This document shows, in pieces, positions 43,583 through 53,074 of a DNA stretch of 64,000 bases. The position numbers were made by a program, and so were the translations under genes. Numbering within the stretch: the stretch's first letter is position 1; the number at the start of each line of letters is the position of its first letter. This stretch comes from Rhodococcus sp. Leaf278 (lineage in GTDB: Bacteria > Actinomycetota > Actinomycetes > Mycobacteriales > Mycobacteriaceae), in the NCBI RefSeq assembly GCF_001426085.1, contig NZ_LMRR01000009.1, positions 124,001-188,000 on the forward strand, given 5' to 3'. The notes below the pieces were generated by a model. It searched no databases. It had not been told where the DNA came from and saw only the letters and a program-made list of their open reading frames with translations.

Positions 43583-43750
43583 GTGATCAAACTTCGTACC
43601 GCAATGTTGCTCTTCATCGCGTTGATTGTCGGCTTTGCCGCTGGGGCGTTGACCGTTTTTTCAGGTCAACACCCGGCCGCAGCTGTGCTGGCGGGAGGTG
43701 CCGCATTCGGCGCCGCCGTGTTGTGGCTGGACAAAGTCGTCGACAGATAG
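43583..43750 (+). CDS. 55-residue membrane protein
   Basis: A clean frame starting MIKLRTAMLLFIALIVGFAA, with two hydrophobic spans (about 7-25 and 32-47) and a short charged tail (DKVVDR). The ribosome site is exceptionally strong: AGGAGGAGGTGATCA (43566-43580) is a near-complete complement of the 16S rRNA tail. Start GTG 43583. Divergent from the long TetR gene, which may control it. Confidence 0.6.
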   Translation: MIKLRTAMLLFIALIVGFAAGALTVFSGQHPAAAVLAGGAAFGAAVLWLDKVVDR

Positions 43751-43812
43751 AACCTTGCCGGTGCTCGCGGGCTGTGACGCGAGGCTGGCGGGATACACCT
43801 GGGGGTGCGACT

Positions 43813-45543
43813 GTGCTCACCCGAGCGCGAACGCCCCAGTTTCGGCTTCAGCTCGAAACCACCCATAAACCCCGGTATGGGACACACCGATTGTCCGCTC
43901 AGCAGGTCATTCTGGCCGAAACCCAGCTAGTTCTCCAGCAGCTTGTCTGGGCGTCGGCGTCGGGTGGTGGAAGGATTGCGAGCGTGACGATTAGCGTCCC
44001 AGAGGGACAGCCCAGCCGCCGCTTCATGCGGTACGTCAGACCTCCCATCAAGGATGACGACGGTAATCGCCCGCTCTACCCATTGCGGCCAGCCACACGA
44101 CCACTGAGACTCGGGATCGACGTCGTCACCATCCCCACTCCACCCACTGGGACCTTCTCTGCCTTCCTCGGCCGCGAAGAGCTGGACATCCAATTGCTGG
44201 TGCCCCGCGGAGCAGAGGTCCCCCAAGCTTGGGCACAGGTTCTCAAAGACCCACTTGTGCGACAGATCGGGTTCACCACTGTCGAGGAGGCCTCCCGCGA
44301 GCTCGACACCGTCCAGTTCGGGGTTACGACCGACTGCAAGAGGGAGCGCTCCCGGTATTCGGCCCACTTCTTCCCGATCTATCAACAGCTCGACGAACAG
44401 CTTGCGTCTCCTGACGCGGTCCCCCTCACTCTGACGGAGCGGAACCGGGCTGCGGCGTACGCCGCAGGCTCAGCCGCAGTTGGCATCGATGCGATCGTGA
44501 GCACGATGCCGACCGTCGGACGCTGCGACGTCGCGGACAACGACAGCGTCGTGAGTGTGACGCCTGATGACGCGGTCGCACTGATCGGACATCACCTGCG
44601 GACGTCGAACAACCCCGTCGTGCAGGTGCGTCGCGGCGGACTCGTCGGTGGTGGGTCGTGGAAGCAGACGGAGTCCACGGCGACGATCGAAAACTTCTAC
44701 GACTGGGGCGTCGGCGCACGGATGCCGTACTTCGACTGCCTGCATCTGATCATCGCTCCACGGAGCGGTGATCCCGACCTTGTCGCCGCGGTCAACTCGA
44801 TCCGCGTCCGACTCTGCCGCGCCACGCGAGCACTCGACCAACTACTCGCCGTCCTATCGAACCCGATCAGTGGCAAACAGAGCGCCGACGTCGTGGAGGC
44901 GGCAGCAGAAGCATTCGACCGACAACTGTTGTACCTGGCCGCGGCGTTCGACATATACGGCCGCCGCTATCTACTCCTGATCGACTCCACTCGAGATCCG
45001 AAGAAGTTCCGGCTCTCCCTCGATGCCGGCGGTTACATCGCCAATCACTTGACGCGTGAGTACCCCGCCGCCGCGCTCGTAGAGGTGGAACGGCTCCATG
45101 CCTACGCCGGGGTATGCAAGGTGCTCCGCAACCACATCCACGACGGCATCCTTCCCGTCGACCAGCATCCGGGGCGCGGCTACGGCAGCACCAAAAACAT
45201 CGCGCTGAACATCGACGCAATGCCCGAGCTCCTCCCCGATGTCAACCCGAAGCTGGCGCAGGATCACTACGACAGTCTCGGCGTGTGGCGCTCGGACCCA
45301 GTCGAGGTGTTCGGCGACCGCACCACAGTTGCCGATCTAGCGACAACGGCAGTCACGCTGATGGGCGCGGGCACCGGGTTGATCGAAGCGTTCACTAAGC
45401 TGATCCTGCAGAACAAGCCAGCGGCCGCATCCGCACCGCATTCGATCCTCGGCTGCGTGCAGGGCCAGCCCGAGGACGTCGAACCGCAGCCTCATGCACG
45501 TGAGCTGTTCTACCGATCTCTGTTCGCCTGGCCTGATGTCTGA
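43813..45543 (+). CDS. Large hypothetical protein
   Basis: A 576-residue soluble protein of unknown family. Start GTG 43813 with GGGGG 7 bp upstream; the frame is open further left but overlaps the small membrane gene. The N-terminal third is beta-rich (GRIASVTISVPEGQPSRRFM), the C-terminal half helical. Late in the protein, VCKVLRNHIHDGIL recalls the RxxxxH-type motifs of HEPN proteins, a weak resemblance. Base composition is close to the chromosome average. Confidence 0.6.
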   Translation: MLTRARTPQFRLQLETTHKPRYGTHRLSAQQVILAETQLVLQQLVWASASGGGRIASVTISVPEGQPSRRFMRYVRPPIKDDDGNRPLYPLRPATRPLRLGIDVVTIPTPPTGTFSAFLGREELDIQLLVPRGAEVPQAWAQVLKDPLVRQIGFTTVEEASRELDTVQFGVTTDCKRERSRYSAHFFPIYQQLDEQLASPDAVPLTLTERNRAAAYAAGSAAVGIDAIVSTMPTVGRCDVADNDSVVSVTPDDAVALIGHHLRTSNNPVVQVRRGGLVGGGSWKQTESTATIENFYDWGVGARMPYFDCLHLIIAPRSGDPDLVAAVNSIRVRLCRATRALDQLLAVLSNPISGKQSADVVEAAAEAFDRQLLYLAAAFDIYGRRYLLLIDSTRDPKKFRLSLDAGGYIANHLTREYPAAALVEVERLHAYAGVCKVLRNHIHDGILPVDQHPGRGYGSTKNIALNIDAMPELLPDVNPKLAQDHYDSLGVWRSDPVEVFGDRTTVADLATTAVTLMGAGTGLIEAFTKLILQNKPAAASAPHSILGCVQGQPEDVEPQPHARELFYRSLFAWPDV

Positions 45544-45673
45544 GTTGATCGATCCGACGCCGAGTCGAAAACGAACGATTTATCGAGGACACACTGCGTG
45601 GTCAAATCAACGACGAGATCTGAGGACTGACCCTGGGGAGCTGCGGCGTTAGCGTTAAACGGGGCAACAAGAT

Positions 45674-46378
45674 TCAGTCAGTACGGAGGTCGGCAGCCGC
45701 GTCAGCGATGCGTTGCCGTGCATTCGCAGCGCGCTCGACGTCGAGCTCCTCTACTCGTAGACGTAGGGGGATTTCGGGGTCCATTGTGCTCATGTTGTAG
45801 ACAAGCTGGCGGGAGGCGACCGCCTGGTGGCTTGACGTAGCCATTCCGTTCGCGCTGTCGATTATCTCGCGAACGATTTCGTTGCCCAACCTTGTTGCCT
45901 CAAGGTCCAAAGCTTTTCTGCGAACATGGATTTCGCGCGGTATGTTTGGTAACCGAATGAGAAAATCGAGTACAGCATTTGCGTTCTTTATACCAACCCA
46001 TCCCGCGCGAGCGAGAGCCGCCAACCCTCCTGTGGCCGCGACGCCCTGGTATATCTCCATCCAGGGATTGAAGGTCACACTGGTTGTCACGAAGACCACG
46101 CGCCGAGACCATTCAAGTGGGCTCTGCAAGCCTAGGTCTCCTTCCGGAAGCTTCGCCAATTCGTAGTAGACCGACGAGAGAAACACTCGTCTCACATCAT
46201 TTTGAGTTCGACTGAGCAACCAAAGGCTTGGATTAGCTCCTAGGTCCACCGTGACCTGGACCGCGTTCCCCAGATCAGATTTATCCGCAAACAAGTCCGA
46301 TGTCGCTGCATTGTCGGAAACGACGGAGGTTCTGTACGGCTCGCGGCTGGTCACGTGCCGGATGCTAGCACCGGACAT
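45674..46378 (-). CDS. Hypothetical protein with a hydrophobic centre
   Basis: A 234-residue protein. An N-terminal beta-like region (AVQVTVDLGANPSLWLLSRT) leads to a weakly hydrophobic middle (about 108-140: WMEIYQGVAATGGLAALARA), then a charged helical C-terminus (VEELDVERAANARQRIADAA). Not recognised. Lower GC than its neighbours, so probably acquired. Confidence 0.55.
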   Translation of the reverse strand: MSGASIRHVTSREPYRTSVVSDNAATSDLFADKSDLGNAVQVTVDLGANPSLWLLSRTQNDVRRVFLSSVYYELAKLPEGDLGLQSPLEWSRRVVFVTTSVTFNPWMEIYQGVAATGGLAALARAGWVGIKNANAVLDFLIRLPNIPREIHVRRKALDLEATRLGNEIVREIIDSANGMATSSHQAVASRQLVYNMSTMDPEIPLRLRVEELDVERAANARQRIADAAADLRTD

Positions 46379-46753
46379 CCATTGAGGTAGATGGACTTGC
46401 CTCGATATCGAGTGGATGATGCCAGGCGCAGCGGGTGGTGAAGTTTCAGCAGCGGCTCACAATTCTTGCCGTGCTTGCCCCGTGGCTATCAGCTCGCGGC
46501 ATCTGCTCTCGCTCACCGGATGGATGCGAGAGCACGCGACTATGAGGTAATCTGATGGCGTTCGACCGTCGATGAGGGTCACGGTCGAGCGTCCATCCAG
46601 CAACAGCGCTGCGCCACACCATTATTCGGGTGTCGGTGCGATTGTGCTGTGGGCTGGCCGACGCTCCCTGTGAAGGCCCTCCATGTCGATTCCTCTCTCG
46701 CTCTCGCCGAGCACTCATCACATCTCGTTCACCATCGACGGTGGTGACCGTCG
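46379..46753. other. Intergenic region before the conjugation remnant
   Basis: About 375 bp holding the divergent starts of the 45674 and 46754 genes. No gene, terminator or repeat I can support. Confidence 0.4.
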
Positions 46754-47416
46754 ATGACCACAAACACCGTCTCGACCGCTGAGCTGCAGCGCCCCTCACA
46801 GATCGCAGCCGCCGCCTACGAACGCGGTCGCCGCGCCACCCTGGCGGCCGCACGCCGCCGCGGCCTGGCCGATCGCGCGCACGTCCGCCGCGAGGAGATC
46901 CGCACTCGGTCGCACTCCTACGAGCCGCGCAGTGACAGTCGAGCATTCGGGCTGTTCGATTCCGACGTGTCGTTGGTGCGGGCGGCTGCATATCTCGCCA
47001 CAGCCGGTGTCGCGCATGAGCTGATCGCCGCGCAGACCTTCACCGATCCCGTTCAGCAGGAGTGGGCCGATGCCACCGTCGATCGCACGGCTGTGCATGA
47101 GGATGCGTGGCGGGAACGGTTGGTCGACAACGGTATCGACGATGCGGTGCTCCGGCCGGGTCTGTCACTGGACGTCCTGGAGTTGCCTGCCGAGCTCGAC
47201 GGCCTCGACTTCGACGACATCGCCGAGCACACCCTCGACGTGTCCTCCACCTCTGCCGACGTCGAACCGCTCCGTCTGGCCGATCTCATGCTCGACACAC
47301 CGCGCCAGGATCGCTCGTCGGACTCGGTCGTCGACATCACCGACCGGGTCGCCCGCGTCATCGAGCTCGACCGCGGCGTCGACGCGGCGGTCGAGGGTGG
47401 TGTGGACGCATGGTGA
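46754..47416 (+). CDS. Hypothetical protein of a conjugative element
   Basis: A 220-residue protein: a basic helical N-terminus (AAAAYERGRRATLAAARRRG), then an acidic C-terminal two thirds (LDFDDIAEHTLDVSSTSADV). Its stop overlaps the start of the coupling-protein fragment by several bases. That arrangement supports a transfer-operon gene; its own function is unknown. Confidence 0.65.
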   Translation: MTTNTVSTAELQRPSQIAAAAYERGRRATLAAARRRGLADRAHVRREEIRTRSHSYEPRSDSRAFGLFDSDVSLVRAAAYLATAGVAHELIAAQTFTDPVQQEWADATVDRTAVHEDAWRERLVDNGIDDAVLRPGLSLDVLELPAELDGLDFDDIAEHTLDVSSTSADVEPLRLADLMLDTPRQDRSSDSVVDITDRVARVIELDRGVDAAVEGGVDAW

Positions 47417-48048
47417 CGAAGAAGGCGACCTCGAAGGGTGCAGGGTCCTCGTCGTCGATGGTGCCACTGATCGCGGTCTTGCTGGTGATCGTGTTGATTG
47501 CCCTCGGATACGGGTCATTGTGGCTCGGGCACGCGTCCAGCGACACCGGTGAGTCGATCCCCGGAAACCCGTTCGAGGCATTGTTCTCCGTGGCCGGCGG
47601 CACGCTGACGTGGCTGACCGTCTCGACGGTGATCTTCGTGATCGCGGTGATCATCGGCTCCGGTCTCGCCGGCGTCGGCGCGGCCGCCACGGCACCACGC
47701 GGCGGCAAGAACGACGTCGATGCCAAGGCCCGTCTGATGAGGTCGACCTCGAAACTGAGCGAAGTGACCGGCAAACAGGCCCGTGACCGCGCGAGAATGC
47801 TGCGCCCGGATCTCGCAGGCGCGGACACCCTGACCGACGCCGACATCGGGGTCATCGTCGGCCGCGCCGTCCAAGGCAGCCAGAAGGTGTACATGTCCTG
47901 GGAGGACATGCTCTTTTCGCTCGCCGAGCCTCGCATGGGTAAGACCGCGGCGCTGGCGACCGACGCCCGAGGACACTCCAGACCTGAAGAGATCAGCGTG
48001 ATTGGCCGACAATTACCGCAGGTGGCGAAACTTGTTATCGCTGATTAG
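47410..48048 (+). pseudogene. Truncated type IV coupling protein (TraG/VirD4-like)
   Basis: The N-terminal piece (212 residues) of a conjugation ATPase. Two membrane helices (about 17-38, MVPLIAVLLVIVLIALGYGS; about 62-85, TWLTVSTVIFVIAVIIGSGL) are followed by QKVYMSWEDMLFSLAEPRMG and KTAAL, the site of the Walker A of such proteins. Full-length relatives exceed 500 residues; here similarity ends just after the P-loop at about 47960, and an unrelated tail runs to a stop. It marks the right end of the island as a decayed integrative or conjugative element. Confidence 0.7.
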
Positions 48049-48173
48049 ATTGCCGCCGACTGCGAGGTTGGATCGTGGCTTGCTCGGCGGACCACGTGCC
48101 ACACCGAGGCGGCACCCGGAACTAGGTCTACGAGAACAAACCGGAACGGTGGAGCCACCCACTCAAAACTCTT

Positions 48174-49541
48174 TCAGCTATGCGCGTGCAACGGCCGTCC
48201 CGACAGCGCCATCATAGCCTCACCCAGTGCCTCGTTCTGGGTGGGGTGAGCGTGCACGAAGCTACCGACCTCCGAGGGCAGTGCTTCCCATGCCACCGCG
48301 AGTTGTGCCTCTCCGATCAGCTCGCCCACGCGGTCGCCGACGATGTGGACGCCGACAACCGGGCCGTCGTCGCGTGCTCGAATTACCTTGACTCCGCCCC
48401 CGCTGGAGAGAATGCGGCTCTTGCCGTTGCCGCCGAGGTCGTAGACCACCGACGTCACGGTGCCGTACTTCTCCTCCGCGGCCTTCTCGGTGAGACCGAC
48501 CGACGCCACCTCGGGGTGCGAATAGGTCACGCGCGGAACGAGATCACCGTCGATGCCTGCCGGTGCGAGGCCGGCGATGTGCTCGGCGACGAACATGCCG
48601 TGCTGGAAACCGCGATGAGCCAACTGGTAGCCCGCCACGATGTCGCCGACGGCGTAGACGCCGTCGGCGGTGGTGAGCAGGTTGTCCTCGACGGTGACGA
48701 AGCCTCTTTCGGTGGCGATGCCCTGCTCGGCCAGACCGAGACCGTCGGTGCGCGGTCCACGTCCGACGGACACCAGCACGAGATCGGCTGAGAGGATGTC
48801 GCCGGATGACAGTCCCACCGCGACGTCGTCGGAAGATCCGGTGACTGTCTCGACCTTGGTTCCGGTACGAATGTCGATGCTGCGCTTCCGTAATGCCTTG
48901 GTCAACTGCTTCGAGGACCACTCGTCTTCACCCGGAACGATGCGATCGAGTGCCTCGACGACGGTGACCTTGGCGCCGAACGATGCCCAGATACTGGCGA
49001 ACTCGATACCGATGACTCCGCCGCCCAGTACGACGACAGACTCCGGAACTCGATCGAGTGCCAACGCCCCTTCACTGGTGAGCACGCGCGGCCCCAGCTC
49101 GATACCGGGGATGGTGCGCGAATACGACCCGGTGGCAAGAACCAGCGAGGCTCCGGTGATGCGTCGACCCTTCACCTCGACGGTGCGAGGACCGACTACC
49201 TGTCCACGTCCGGACACGATTTCGATGCCCGGCCGCTTAAGCAAACCCTTCAGCCCGCTGTACAGGCCGGCGACCACGCTGCGCTGATAGTCCAGTGCCG
49301 CAGGCATATCCACACCGGTCAACGATGCGGTGACGCCGACATGCGCCGAACCGCGCACCGCGTCGGCAACTTCGGCGGTGTGCAGCAGCGCCTTGGTCGG
49401 AATGCATCCGCGATGGAGGCAGGTGCCGCCGAGCTTGTCCTCCTCGACCAGCGCGACCGTCAGGCCGAGTTGCTCAGCACGCAGCGCACACGAGTACCCA
49501 CCCGATCCACCGCCGAGGATGAGAACGTCCACGTCGCTCAT
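48174..49541 (-). CDS. lpdA: Dihydrolipoyl dehydrogenase (E3) of a 2-oxoacid dehydrogenase complex
   Basis: A 455-residue flavoprotein disulfide reductase that reoxidises the lipoyl arm. Seen: FAD fold ILGGGSGGYSCALRAEQLGL, the redox disulfide GGTCLHRGCIPTKAL, the NAD fold VVLGGGVIGIEFASIWASFG, the second FAD motif VYAVGDIV, and the C-terminal catalytic HAHPTQNEALGEA. ATG 49541 overlaps the E2 stop (ATGA). Last gene of the four-gene operon. Confidence 0.95.
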   Translation of the reverse strand: MSDVDVLILGGGSGGYSCALRAEQLGLTVALVEEDKLGGTCLHRGCIPTKALLHTAEVADAVRGSAHVGVTASLTGVDMPAALDYQRSVVAGLYSGLKGLLKRPGIEIVSGRGQVVGPRTVEVKGRRITGASLVLATGSYSRTIPGIELGPRVLTSEGALALDRVPESVVVLGGGVIGIEFASIWASFGAKVTVVEALDRIVPGEDEWSSKQLTKALRKRSIDIRTGTKVETVTGSSDDVAVGLSSGDILSADLVLVSVGRGPRTDGLGLAEQGIATERGFVTVEDNLLTTADGVYAVGDIVAGYQLAHRGFQHGMFVAEHIAGLAPAGIDGDLVPRVTYSHPEVASVGLTEKAAEEKYGTVTSVVYDLGGNGKSRILSSGGGVKVIRARDDGPVVGVHIVGDRVGELIGEAQLAVAWEALPSEVGSFVHAHPTQNEALGEAMMALSGRPLHAHS

Positions 49542-50803
49542 CGGACGGATCCCAATGCCACGACGGGGTTTTCGACGAAATCGGCAACCGTGCGCAGGAA
49601 CCCACCGGCTACTCCGCCGTCGCACACGCGGTGATCGAAGGCCAACGACAGCTGCGCGACCTTGCGGACGGCCAATTGGCCATCGACCACCCAGGGGCGG
49701 TCGATGATGCGTCCGATGCCCAGGATCGCGGCCTCGGGGTGATTGATGATCGCGGCCGAGCCGTCGACCCCGAACACTCCGTAGTTGTTGAGCGTGAACG
49801 TTCCGCCGCTCAGCCGGGCTGCGGGGAGGGAGCCGGTTCGCGCCAGCTCGGTCAGCTCGGCCAATCGCTCGGCGAGTTCCTTGAGATCGGCCTTGTCTGC
49901 CTGCGCCACAACAGGAACCATCAGTCCGCGCTCGGTCTGCGCAGCGATGCCGAGCCCGACGTTCTCGTAGCGCAGGATCTCACCGGCTGCGGTGTCGACT
50001 GTGCTGTTGAGCTCGGGGAACTTGGCCAACGCGATCATGGTGAGTTTGGCGAGGACCGCCAACAGCGTCACCTTGACTCCGTCGATGGAGGCGTCGAGGT
50101 CGCGTCGGGCCTGCAGTAAAGCCGTGGCATCGACGTCGACCCAGACAGTGGCCTCGGGAATCTCTGCGCGACTGCGAGAGAGTTTGTCTGCGATGGTCTT
50201 ACGGATCCCGGTGATCGGGATGCGCGTGACGCCCTCCGGCGAGGAAGCAACGGTCGCACCGGCCAAGGCTCGCTCGACGTCCGCGCGGGTGATGACTCCA
50301 TGGCCGCCTGCGGTGTCGATAGACGTGAGATCCAGGCCGCCCTGGAGCGCCAGGCTCCGAACGATGGGGGAGAGCACCTTCGGCGCAGAGGTGCGGTTAA
50401 GTGCCTCAGGGGGCACTTTTTCACTCCACTGCGGCGGAGCCGCACTCCGCTTGCGACGGCCGGTGGGGCCGTGTCCCGTGCCATAGCCGATCAGCACATT
50501 GCCCGAGCCGGCGCGTTCCTCTTCGCGGTAGCGCTCGTGGGCCGCAGGCGTATCGGCGACGGCACCGCCGGTGATGCTGATCAAGGGAGCGCCGACGGCG
50601 AGTGATGTGCCCTCGGCCGCATGCAATTCACCGACGACACCCTCGAAGGGGCATGGCACCTCGACGGAGGCTTTCGCCGTCTCCACCTCGACGACGACCT
50701 GATCGATGGTGACGGTGTCGCCGGGCTTGACCTTCCACTCCACGATCTCGGCCTCGGTCAGTCCTTCGCCGAGGTCCGGCAACAGAAATACCTGGGCACT
50801 CAT
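49538..50803 (-). CDS. bkdC: Branched-chain 2-oxoacid dehydrogenase E2 (dihydrolipoyl acyltransferase)
   Basis: A 421-residue acyltransferase. One N-terminal lipoyl domain (lysine in VEVETAKASVEVPCPFEG), a linker, a peripheral-subunit-binding domain (VLSPIVRSLALQGGLDLTSI) and a catalytic core ending in LAFDHRVCDGGVAGGFL. Overlaps both neighbours by 4 bp. A single lipoyl domain and an E1 alpha/beta partner argue for the branched-chain type rather than actinobacterial pyruvate dehydrogenase. Confidence 0.93.
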   Translation of the reverse strand: MSAQVFLLPDLGEGLTEAEIVEWKVKPGDTVTIDQVVVEVETAKASVEVPCPFEGVVGELHAAEGTSLAVGAPLISITGGAVADTPAAHERYREEERAGSGNVLIGYGTGHGPTGRRKRSAAPPQWSEKVPPEALNRTSAPKVLSPIVRSLALQGGLDLTSIDTAGGHGVITRADVERALAGATVASSPEGVTRIPITGIRKTIADKLSRSRAEIPEATVWVDVDATALLQARRDLDASIDGVKVTLLAVLAKLTMIALAKFPELNSTVDTAAGEILRYENVGLGIAAQTERGLMVPVVAQADKADLKELAERLAELTELARTGSLPAARLSGGTFTLNNYGVFGVDGSAAIINHPEAAILGIGRIIDRPWVVDGQLAVRKVAQLSLAFDHRVCDGGVAGGFLRTVADFVENPVVALGSVR

Positions 50804-51804
50804 ACCGTGACCGCCTTGCTGAGGTCAGGTGCATCGTTCCACTGCAGCCGGTCCATCGCGTCGAGGACGCGATCAGCGGACGGCAGGTGGAAGTGCTCGA
50901 GTTTCGGTGCAGGGTAGGGAATGTCGAGACCGGTGACTCGCAGTACCGGGGCGTGCAGGTGATGGAAGCAGCGCTCGGATACCCGCGATGCGATCTCCGC
51001 GGCCACACCGGAGAAGCCCTGAGCCTCCTGAATAACGATGCACCGTCCGGTTTTCCGTACCGACGCCGCGACCGTCACGTCGTCGAACGGATTGAGTGAA
51101 CGCAGATCGATCACCTCGACGCTCCGGCCGTCCTCGGCTGCGAACTCTGCGGCCTGCATGGCCACCGACACGGTGGGTCCGTAGGCGAGAAGCGTGACGT
51201 CGGTACCGGCACGGCGCACGACGGCCGTGCCGATCGGCTCGGTCTTGGTCAGCTCGATGTCATCCTTGGAGAAGTACAGCCGCTTCGGTTCGAGAAAGAT
51301 CACCGGATCCGGATCGGCGATGGCGTCCCGCATCAGCGAGTACGCGTCGGCGACGGTGGACGGGGAGACGACCTTCAGGCCCGGGGTGTGCGCGTAGTAG
51401 GCCTCGGACGAGTCGCAGTGGTGCTCTACGCCGCCGATACCACCGGCGAACGGAATCCGAATGACCATCGGCGCGGTGAGCGATCCACGAGTTCTGTTGC
51501 GCAGCTTGGCAACATGCGACACGATCTGCTCGAAAGCCGGGTAGGCGAAGGCGTCGAACTGCATCTCGACGACGGGCTTGTAGCCCGACATCGCCATTCC
51601 GATCGCGAATCCCACGATGCCCGACTCCGCGAGCGGGGTGTCGAAGCAGCGATCGTCACCGAAGTCTCGGGTCAGTCCGTCGGTGACGCGAAAGACGCCG
51701 CCGAGCGTGCCGACGTCCTCGCCGAACACGACGACCTTGTCGTCCTCGGTCAACGCGTCGCGCAGGGCGGCGTTGAGGGCTCCGGCCATGGTCATCGTGG
51801 TCAT
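50800..51804 (-). CDS. bkdB: Branched-chain 2-oxoacid dehydrogenase E1 beta subunit
   Basis: A 334-residue transketolase-like subunit: VVVFGEDVGTLGGVFRVTDG, FDTPLAESGIVGFAIGMAMS, QFDAFAYPAFEQIVSHVAKL, and the C-terminal domain VEVIDLRSLNPFDDVTV. ATG 51804 overlaps the E1 alpha stop. A longer open frame upstream lies within E1 alpha and is not used. Confidence 0.95.
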   Translation of the reverse strand: MTTMTMAGALNAALRDALTEDDKVVVFGEDVGTLGGVFRVTDGLTRDFGDDRCFDTPLAESGIVGFAIGMAMSGYKPVVEMQFDAFAYPAFEQIVSHVAKLRNRTRGSLTAPMVIRIPFAGGIGGVEHHCDSSEAYYAHTPGLKVVSPSTVADAYSLMRDAIADPDPVIFLEPKRLYFSKDDIELTKTEPIGTAVVRRAGTDVTLLAYGPTVSVAMQAAEFAAEDGRSVEVIDLRSLNPFDDVTVAASVRKTGRCIVIQEAQGFSGVAAEIASRVSERCFHHLHAPVLRVTGLDIPYPAPKLEHFHLPSADRVLDAMDRLQWNDAPDLSKAVTV

Positions 51805-52916
51805 GACAGTTCTCCTGCAGCGATTTCGGCGGCAACCTGATTGCGTTGGTCGATCAGGCCGGGGGTGGGGGAGGAGTAGACGAACCGGAACAGATCCTCG
51901 GGGTCGACGTCCTGCTCGACGTTCATGCCTGCGCGAAGTGCCGCGGCGTCGGCGTCGGCAGATACCGTCATCTGCTCGCGCAGCTCGTCGGTGAGCAGAC
52001 CCTGGGCTTCGAGGTAGGAATCGAGGCGCGAGAGCGGGTCTCGGGCCAGCCACCCCTCGACCTCGTCTGCCTTGCGGTAGCGCGTGGCGTCGTCGGCGTT
52101 GGTGTGGGCGTCCATGCGGTAGGTGTGCGCCTCGACGACCACAGGTCCCTTGCCTGAACGGACGTACTTCACGGCCTCATCCATCACGGCCATCATCGCG
52201 ATCGGGTCGTTTCCGTCGACCTGCTCGCTGCCGATGCCGTAGCCGACGCCTTTGTGCGACAGCGACGGAGCCGCAGTCTGGCGTGCGAGCGGAACGCTGA
52301 TCGCGAATCTGTTGTTCTGCACCAGGAAGATTACCGGAGCGCGAAACACCGCGGCGAAGTTGAGGGCCTCATGGAAGTCACCCTCACTGGTGGCACCGTC
52401 GCCGCAGAATGCGAGGGCGATGGTGTCGCGACCCTGCTTGGCCTCGGCATAGGCGAAGCCGGTGGCGTGCAGCAATTGTGTTGCCAAAGGCGTGCATTGG
52501 GGGGCGACCTTGTAGGCGGTCGGGTCGTAGCCGCAGTGCCAGTAGCCGGCGAGCATGCCGAGCAACTCCACCTGGTCGACGCCTCGCGCCGCGAGAGCCA
52601 TCGAGTCACGGTACGTCGGGAACATCCAGTCCTGCTCGCCCAGGCACAAGGCGGCGGCGATCTGGCAGGCCTCCTGTCCACGTGAGGACGGGTAGACCGC
52701 GAGCCGGCCCTGCTTGGTCAATGCCGTTGCCTGCTGGTCGAATCGGCGACCGTGGACCATCGATCGGTACATCTCGAGCAAGCGTTCGTTGGACGGGTGT
52801 GCGTAGCGGGCGGCACTGCCCACGCCCGTCCCATCGGGTGCAAGATATTGCACGGGACGGTCGGCAGGCATGAACTGTTGGTAGGACGTTGCCGGAACCT
52901 TCTCGACGGTCGTCAT
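51801..52916 (-). CDS. bkdA: Branched-chain 2-oxoacid dehydrogenase E1 alpha subunit
   Basis: A 371-residue thiamine-diphosphate subunit that decarboxylates branched-chain 2-oxoacids from Leu, Ile and Val. The ThDP motif is FCGDGATSEGDFHEALNFAA with QNN 30 residues on; SSRGQEACQIAAALCL and the phosphorylation-loop-like HTYRMDAHTNADDATRYR are family-typical. First gene of bkdABC-lpd. Divergent from an Lrp regulator. Confidence 0.95.
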   Translation of the reverse strand: MTTVEKVPATSYQQFMPADRPVQYLAPDGTGVGSAARYAHPSNERLLEMYRSMVHGRRFDQQATALTKQGRLAVYPSSRGQEACQIAAALCLGEQDWMFPTYRDSMALAARGVDQVELLGMLAGYWHCGYDPTAYKVAPQCTPLATQLLHATGFAYAEAKQGRDTIALAFCGDGATSEGDFHEALNFAAVFRAPVIFLVQNNRFAISVPLARQTAAPSLSHKGVGYGIGSEQVDGNDPIAMMAVMDEAVKYVRSGKGPVVVEAHTYRMDAHTNADDATRYRKADEVEGWLARDPLSRLDSYLEAQGLLTDELREQMTVSADADAAALRAGMNVEQDVDPEDLFRFVYSSPTPGLIDQRNQVAAEIAAGELS

Positions 52917-53074
52917 GTCGCACTCTCCTGAAATCGGCTTGTACGGCGATTCTGGCCGATTCGGTGAGGAAGAAGCCCGATGGTCGTAGAATTACAGACA
53001 TATGGCTGCCGATCACGGCGCAGACATCGAATGTGTCCGATCGGCGCAACGAACCACGAGGTAGGAGCGGACGA

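Noticed and set aside
48049..48173. tRNA or attachment site at the right island boundary
   Set aside because: No cloverleaf-like arms or matching direct repeat at the left boundary could be found by eye.
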